Positions 6,252 through 9,687 of a DNA stretch of 9,687 nucleotides are shown one piece after another (the first letter of the stretch is position 1; each line of letters opens with the position of its first letter). The stretch lies in NCBI RefSeq assembly GCF_039812505.1, contig NZ_JBDIAQ010000136.1:1-9687 (forward strand). Direction: 5' to 3'. The position numbers were made by a program, and so were the translations under genes. The stretch comes from Intrasporangium_A sp039812505. GTDB taxonomy: Bacteria > Actinomycetota > Actinomycetes > Actinomycetales > Dermatophilaceae. Below the pieces are notes generated by a model. It worked only from the letters and a program-made list of their open reading frames with translations. It made no database searches and was not told where the DNA came from.

Positions 6252-8044
6252 CGACCACCTCGCGTCCGACCCGGCCCGCCACCTCGTCGTCCACGTCTGC
6301 CGGCCCACCCCGGGCCGCCGCCGCTCCCACGACATCCGGCCCGGCGCAGGCCACCGCCCAGCCCCCGAGCAGTCGCGCCGGGTTGCGGGTGGCCAGACCG
6401 ACCTGGGGCACGGTCAAGGGCGGTCTGCTGGGCGGCATCGCCGCCGCCTCCGGGATGGCCCTGACCGCCACGAGCGGCTGGCTCATCGTCCGGGCGGCCC
6501 AGCAGCCGGTCCTGCTCACCCTCATGACGGCCATCGTCGCGGTCCGGGCCTTCGGCATCGCCCGCCCGGTGTTCCGCTACTGGGAGCGGCTGGTCAGCCA
6601 CGACACGGCCCTGGCGCTCCTCGCGCGACGCAGGTGGGCGGCATACGCCTCCCTCATCCCGCTGACCCCGGCACGCCTGGGCCGGCGACGGCGGGCGGAC
6701 GTGCTGACCGGTGTCGTCGACGACCTCGACGACGTCGTGGACGCCCAGGTGCGCGTCACCGTGCCGGTCATCTCGTCGTTTGTCGCCGCGGCGCTCGCGA
6801 TCGTCCTGACGAGCTGGCTCGCGACCGGCGTCGGCGTGGTCCTCGGCGGCCTGGCGACGGCGATCTCGCTGGTGTGCGTCATCAGCTACCGGCTCGAGTC
6901 CCGGTCGTTGACCGAGCTGCTCGCAGCCCGAGCGGAGGTGACGCGAGTGAGCGAGCTCATGACGAGCCAGGCGATCCAGCTGCGCGCGGTCGGCGGCTGG
7001 CCAACCGCCCTCGGCTGGCTCGACGCTGCCCAGACCACCCTGCTGGCCGCGACCCGGCGGCAGAGCGTCGGCCGGGCGACCGCGTCCGCCGCGTTCCTGC
7101 TCCTCGTGGGCGCCGCCGTGATCCTCACCGCCGTCGTCGTCTGGCCGCTGCCGCTCGATGCGCCGGTCAAGGCGCTGCTGCTGCTGACACCGGTCGCGCT
7201 AGGGGAGGTCGTCGTGCCGCTCACGGACGCCATGCGCGCGCTCGCCCGGGCCGGCGGCAGCCAGCGGCGGATCGAGGACCTGCTGGGTCTTGGCCCCGCC
7301 GTCGGCGCAGGCGGGGACACCGCCCTGCCGCTGACGGCAGCGGTACCGCACCTCACCGCCCGGGGCCTCACCGCCTCGTGGACCGGAGCGCGGACCGACG
7401 TCGGGCCGATCGACCTCGACGTGCCTGCCGGTTCCCGAGTGGCGCTGCTCGGGGCCAACGGCTCCGGCAAGTCCACCCTCTTGGCCGTCATCGCCCGCCA
7501 CCTCGAGCCGACCGGCGGCTCGGTGACATGGGACGGCGTCGAGATCGCCCGGCTGCCGACCCTGGCCGTGCGGGAGCGCATCGCGGTCGTCGACGACGGA
7601 CCGCACGTGTTCGCAAGCACGCTGCGGGCCAACCTGACGCTCGCGCGGGCGGACGCGACGGACGACGACCTCACCGACGCGCTCGACCGGGCCGGGCTGG
7701 GGCCCCTGCTCGCCGTCCTGCCGGACGGGCTGGACACCCGGATCGGGCTGGGTGGACGGGGCCTGTCCGGCGGCGAGCTGGCGCGGCTCGCGATCGCCCG
7801 GGCGATCGTGAGCCGCCGACCCGTCATCCTGCTCGACGAGCCGGTCGCCCACCTCGACCCGCCGACGGCGAGCGCCGTGCTGACCGACCTGCTGACCGAC
7901 CTGCTGACCGACCTGCCGACCGACCTGCCGACCGTAGACGGGTCGCTCTCCGGCCGTCACCCCACCATCGTCATGGCCACGCACCGACCCGAGGGCCTGG
8001 AGCTCTTCGACGAGGTGGTCACCATGCGGCGTCCGTGCCAGTAA
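6248..8044 (+). CDS. cydC: Heterodimeric ABC exporter for cytochrome bd assembly, subunit CydC
   Basis: CydC is the partner half of the CydDC exporter. The 598-residue product starts at an ATG that overlaps the cydD stop by four bases (ATGA), a sign of coupled translation. A 45-residue Ala/Pro/Ser/Thr-rich tail precedes the first helix. The membrane domain has the CydC hallmark ATSGWLIVRAAQQP and AVRAFGIARPVFRYWERLVSHD. The ATPase domain shows Walker A GANGSGKST (402-410), signature LSGGE (506-510), Walker B VILLDEP (526-532) and H-loop His579. The Q-loop lacks its usual glutamine: VVDDGPHVF has Asp450 where CydD has Gln. From the Walker B glutamate to the H-loop His there are 48 residues against 31 in CydD; the extra length is a 4-residue repeat (LLTD/LPTD) from a 12-bp tandem repeat. 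The frame is open upstream of 6248, but that part is an out-of-frame shadow of cydD. blaI follows after 30 bp with no terminator. Confidence 0.96.
   Translation: MTTTSRPTRPATSSSTSAGPPRAAAAPTTSGPAQATAQPPSSRAGLRVARPTWGTVKGGLLGGIAAASGMALTATSGWLIVRAAQQPVLLTLMTAIVAVRAFGIARPVFRYWERLVSHDTALALLARRRWAAYASLIPLTPARLGRRRRADVLTGVVDDLDDVVDAQVRVTVPVISSFVAAALAIVLTSWLATGVGVVLGGLATAISLVCVISYRLESRSLTELLAARAEVTRVSELMTSQAIQLRAVGGWPTALGWLDAAQTTLLAATRRQSVGRATASAAFLLLVGAAVILTAVVVWPLPLDAPVKALLLLTPVALGEVVVPLTDAMRALARAGGSQRRIEDLLGLGPAVGAGGDTALPLTAAVPHLTARGLTASWTGARTDVGPIDLDVPAGSRVALLGANGSGKSTLLAVIARHLEPTGGSVTWDGVEIARLPTLAVRERIAVVDDGPHVFASTLRANLTLARADATDDDLTDALDRAGLGPLLAVLPDGLDTRIGLGGRGLSGGELARLAIARAIVSRRPVILLDEPVAHLDPPTASAVLTDLLTDLLTDLPTDLPTVDGSLSGRHPTIVMATHRPEGLELFDEVVTMRRPCQ
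7877..7936 (+). repeat. 12-bp tandem repeat in cydC (five units)
   Basis: Five consecutive 12-bp units at 7877, 7889, 7901, 7913 and 7925 follow the pattern CTGCTGACCGAC or CTGCCGACCGAC, with small changes in the first and last. They encode VLTD, LLTD, LLTD, LPTD, LPTV (residues 544-563). Because each unit is four codons, gain or loss of copies keeps the frame. The tract lies between the D-loop and H-loop of the ATPase domain. Confidence 0.9.
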
Positions 8045-8074
8045 AGCCGTCCGTCCTAGTAAAATGGGAGCACC

Positions 8075-8521
8075 ATGCCTGCCACACCACGCAACCGCCT
8101 CGGCGACCTCGAGCGCGCCGTCCTCGAACACCTCTGGACCGAGGGCCCGTCCCATCCGGAGGGCCTGACCGTGCGCGAGGTGCACGACGTCGTCGGGGTG
8201 CAGCGCGACCTCGCCTACACCACCTTGATGACGGTGCTCGATCGGATGGCGAAGAAGGGCCTGGTCACCCGGGAGCGTGACGGCCGGGCCTGGCGGTACC
8301 ACGCTGCCTCGACCCGTGACGAGCTGACCTCGGAGACGATGCACCACGCCCTCGGCGAGCTCGCTGCGGGAGGGGATCGCCGCAGCGTCCTGCTCCACTT
8401 CCTCGACGAGTCGACCCCGGAGGAGATCGACGAGCTGAAGGCCGCGCTGGCCGAGCTCGAGGCCCGTCAGGCATCCGGCTCCGCCGCCGGTGGGCGCGGC
8501 CAACGACGCAGAGCGACCTGA
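8075..8521 (+). CDS. BlaI/MecI/CopY-family transcriptional repressor
   Basis: This 148-residue protein belongs to the BlaI/MecI/CopY family (penicillinase repressor). Residues about 8-78 are the winged helix: RLGDLERAVLEHLW, LTVREVHDVV, the recognition region AYTTLMTVLDRMAKKGLV and the wing TRERDGRAWRYHA. The C-terminal part (about 80-130) should form the dimerisation helices, where related repressors are cut by their partner protease. A short basic tail (GRGQRRRAT) ends it. The ATG has GGGAG four bases upstream. It begins 30 bp behind cydC and six bp before the M56 peptidase gene. No clear palindrome precedes it, only a half-site-like CTAGTA (8056-8061), although TAAAAT (8060-8065) could be a weak -10 box. 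The likely target is the double palindrome before cydA, which would make it an autoregulated repressor of the cytochrome bd operon. No beta-lactamase gene is present in the window. Confidence 0.93.
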   Translation: MPATPRNRLGDLERAVLEHLWTEGPSHPEGLTVREVHDVVGVQRDLAYTTLMTVLDRMAKKGLVTRERDGRAWRYHAASTRDELTSETMHHALGELAAGGDRRSVLLHFLDESTPEEIDELKAALAELEARQASGSAAGGRGQRRRAT

Positions 8522-8527
8522 TACGCG

Positions 8528-9412
8528 GTGTACATCCTGCCGCTGGCGCTGCTGGCCGTGGCCCTCGCGTGGCCCGTGCCGCGGCTCATGGCAGGGTTCA
8601 CCAGCTTCCGGCGGGCACCGCGGGCCGCGCTGGCCGTCTGGCAGTCGATGACGGTGGCGGCGCTGCTCGCCGCGCTCTTCACCGCACCGGTCGCGGTGCC
8701 GTTCATCGTCCGGCAGCAGTCCCGCATCACCGACTACCTCGGGCTCGTCGCGCTCGCCGGCGCGATCAGCGGACTGGTGCTGGCCCGGCTGCTCGTGGCC
8801 GCACACCGGGTCGGGCACAACCTGCGCGTGCTTCGCCGGCGCCACCGCGAGCTGATCGACGTCCTCGCCGCTCACGACGACCCCCACCTGCGCGTCATCG
8901 AGCACCCGACCCCGACCGCCTACTGCCTGCCCGGGCTGAGTCGCCGGGTCGTGCTCAGCCAGGGCACCATCGACCGGCTGCCGCCTGACGAGCTCGAGGC
9001 GGTCCTCGCCCACGAGCGGGCCCACCTGGCGGCCCGGCACGACCTGATCCTCGAGTTCTTCTCCGTCGTCCACGAGGCGGTGCCGCCGTTCGCCCGGTCC
9101 GACGCCGCCCTGCGGGAGGTGCACCTGCTCATCGAGGTGCTGGCCGACCGGGCCGCCGTCCGCGAGGTCGGCATCGTGCCCACCGCCCGTGCCATCGTCG
9201 GTATGGCGGGCGGCCCCAGCCCCGCCGGGAGCATCGCCATGAGCGGTGCTGCCTCGGTGGCCAAGGTGCGCATCTCGCTGCTCGAGCCGACCCGGATCTG
9301 GGGGCTGCCCGTGCCGGTCGCCTCGGCCCTGATGTACCTCTTCGCCGTGCTGCTGGTCGCGTTGCCGATCATGCTGCTCTCGATGGCATTCGCCGGCTTC
9401 CTGGTCACCTGA
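8528..9412 (+). CDS. M56-family (BlaR1-like) membrane zinc metallopeptidase
   Basis: In BlaR1/MecR1 systems the M56 protein is an integral-membrane protease that inactivates the BlaI-type repressor encoded next to it. The 294-residue product has hydrophobic segments near residues 2-17, 35-60, 70-92 and 262-292. It has the zinc motif HERAH at 162-166 and a likely third ligand, Glu203, in LLIEVLADRAAV, as in the family pattern E-x3-D-x2-A. It stops right after its last membrane segment, so it has no penicillin-binding sensor domain like that of staphylococcal BlaR1, matching the short actinobacterial type. The start is GTG at 8528, six bp behind blaI, with no good ribosome-binding site; translation is probably coupled to blaI. 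It is the last gene of the cyd run, and its stop codon forms the first three bases of the 21-bp repeat array. Confidence 0.93.
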   Translation: MYILPLALLAVALAWPVPRLMAGFTSFRRAPRAALAVWQSMTVAALLAALFTAPVAVPFIVRQQSRITDYLGLVALAGAISGLVLARLLVAAHRVGHNLRVLRRRHRELIDVLAAHDDPHLRVIEHPTPTAYCLPGLSRRVVLSQGTIDRLPPDELEAVLAHERAHLAARHDLILEFFSVVHEAVPPFARSDAALREVHLLIEVLADRAAVREVGIVPTARAIVGMAGGPSPAGSIAMSGAASVAKVRISLLEPTRIWGLPVPVASALMYLFAVLLVALPIMLLSMAFAGFLVT

Positions 9413-9527
9413 TCGACAGTGCAGCACTCCGGGTCGACAGTGCAGCACTCCGGGTCGACAGTGCAGCACTCCTGATCGACAGTGCAGCATTCCGGGTCGA
9501 CAGTGCAGCACTCCGGGTCGACAGTGC
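9410..9527. repeat. 21-bp tandem repeat array, five full units and a partial sixth
   Basis: Units start at 9410, 9431, 9452, 9473, 9494 and 9515. Each begins TGATCGAC or GGGTCGAC and carries AGTGCAGCACT, a dyad of AGTGC and GCACT around one base. Headers run T,G,G,T,G,G, so the array is a 63-bp three-unit block duplicated, with one base change in unit 4 (CATTCC for CACTCC); the sixth unit decays after 13 bases. The 21-bp period equals two helical turns and places every dyad on the same DNA face. It lies between the M56 stop and the pxpA-like gene. Possible roles are a protein-binding array, a processed or stalled 3' end, or a simple variable-number repeat. There are no spacers, so it is not a CRISPR array. 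Confidence 0.9.
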
Positions 9528-9586
9528 CCGCTCTGGTGGACCCGCGCTCAGATCCCCTACGGTCGTGGCAGAGCGAAGGAGCGCAC
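9528..9586 (+). promoter_or_regulatory. Short upstream region of the pxpA-like gene
   Basis: This 59-bp stretch separates the repeat array from the next gene. It contains a clear ribosome-binding site AAGGAG (9576-9581), five bases before the ATG. TACGGT (9559-9564) is a possible but weak -10 box without a good -35. Any promoter would have to reach back into the repeat array. Confidence 0.3.
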
Positions 9587-9687
9587 ATGGCCAAGTCTCG
9601 GATCGACATCAACTGCGACATGAGCGAAGGCTTCGGTGCATGGATGTTCGGCGACGACATCGACCGCCAGATGATGCCTCTGGTCAG
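9587..9687 (+). CDS. pxpA: LamB/YcsF family protein (5-oxoprolinase subunit A), 5' part only
   Basis: Only the first 33 codons are present before the window ends. The reading RIDINCDMSEGFGAWMFGDD matches the N-terminal signature of the LamB/YcsF family (typically D-x-N-C-D-x-G-E-x-F-G), followed by the usual DRQMMPLV helix. In bacteria PxpA works with PxpB and PxpC as an ATP-dependent 5-oxoprolinase that opens 5-oxoproline to glutamate; some relatives occur with urea or allophanate genes. The second glycine of the common DLGEGFG form is serine here. The ATG is supported by AAGGAG five bases upstream. The gene probably starts a new unit unrelated to the cyd operon. Confidence 0.85.
   Translation, partial: MAKSRIDINCDMSEGFGAWMFGDDIDRQMMPLV

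Noticed and set aside
8045..8074. Full BlaI operator directly before the repressor gene
   Set aside because: Only a half-site-like CTAGTA is visible and no matching second arm. The gene more likely relies on the cydA operators through co-transcription.
8075..9412. Beta-lactam resistance locus
   Set aside because: There is no beta-lactamase or penicillin-binding protein gene in the window, and the M56 protein has no penicillin-sensor domain. The context is cytochrome bd.
7199..9511. Minus-strand open frame of 770 codons opposite cydC, blaI and the M56 gene
   Set aside because: It has the same GC-bias pattern, no recognisable domain, and its first part merely translates the 21-bp array.
9410..9527. 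CRISPR array
   Set aside because: The units are directly adjacent, with no unique spacers, and are shorter than CRISPR repeats. No cas gene is nearby.
8920..9660. Minus-strand frame reading the 21-bp array as a heptapeptide repeat (CCTVDPE)
   Set aside because: The 21-bp unit is divisible by three, so any frame gives a peptide repeat. The flanks are opposite a real gene and have no conserved features.

Overview
The window is very GC-rich, with codons strongly biased to G or C at the third position. Its gene content (cydABDC in that order, a short-Q-loop CydA, a BlaI/M56 pair, and a YtrA-type GntR regulator) fits a high-GC actinobacterium. A Micrococcales member such as an Intrasporangiaceae relative is my best guess, but this is inferred from gene style and not from a marker gene.

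Layout from left to right: (1) On the minus strand lie pyrD (quinone-linked dihydroorotate dehydrogenase) and, upstream of it, a small YtrA-like GntR regulator. The regulator is preceded by a 17-codon leader ORF that overlaps its GTG start by 4 bases. A 12-bp-stem hairpin sits between the regulator and pyrD. (2) A divergent intergenic region of about 250 bp (1595-1841) holds three 19-bp direct repeats on the regulator side. On the other side, just before cydA, are two adjacent palindromes of the form ACTACG-N3-CGTAGT. (3) A plus-strand run follows: cydA, cydB, cydD, cydC, then a BlaI/MecI-family repressor and an M56 (BlaR1-like) membrane metallopeptidase. Gaps are 15, 18, -4, 30 and 6 bp, and I see no terminator between the genes, so this looks like one six-gene operon. 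(4) After the peptidase is an array of five and a half 21-bp tandem repeats, then the first 33 codons of a LamB/YcsF-family (5-oxoprolinase subunit A, PxpA) gene that runs off the end.

How the genes fit together: CydAB form the cytochrome bd quinol oxidase, and CydDC is the ABC exporter needed to assemble it. The two palindromes before cydA resemble known BlaI-family operators, and a BlaI repressor with its likely partner protease is encoded at the end of the same operon. The simplest model is a feedback loop: BlaI represses the oxidase operon and itself through the cydA operators, and the M56 protease relieves this by cleaving BlaI. The M56 protein has no penicillin-sensor domain, so the signal is probably not a beta-lactam.

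The most unusual structures are in the ABC transporter genes. cydD carries a perfect 25-bp inverted repeat (54 bp with its loop) inserted in frame in the nucleotide-binding domain, with low-complexity repeats beside it. cydC carries a 12-bp tandem repeat that lengthens the stretch between Walker B and the H-loop by about 17 residues.
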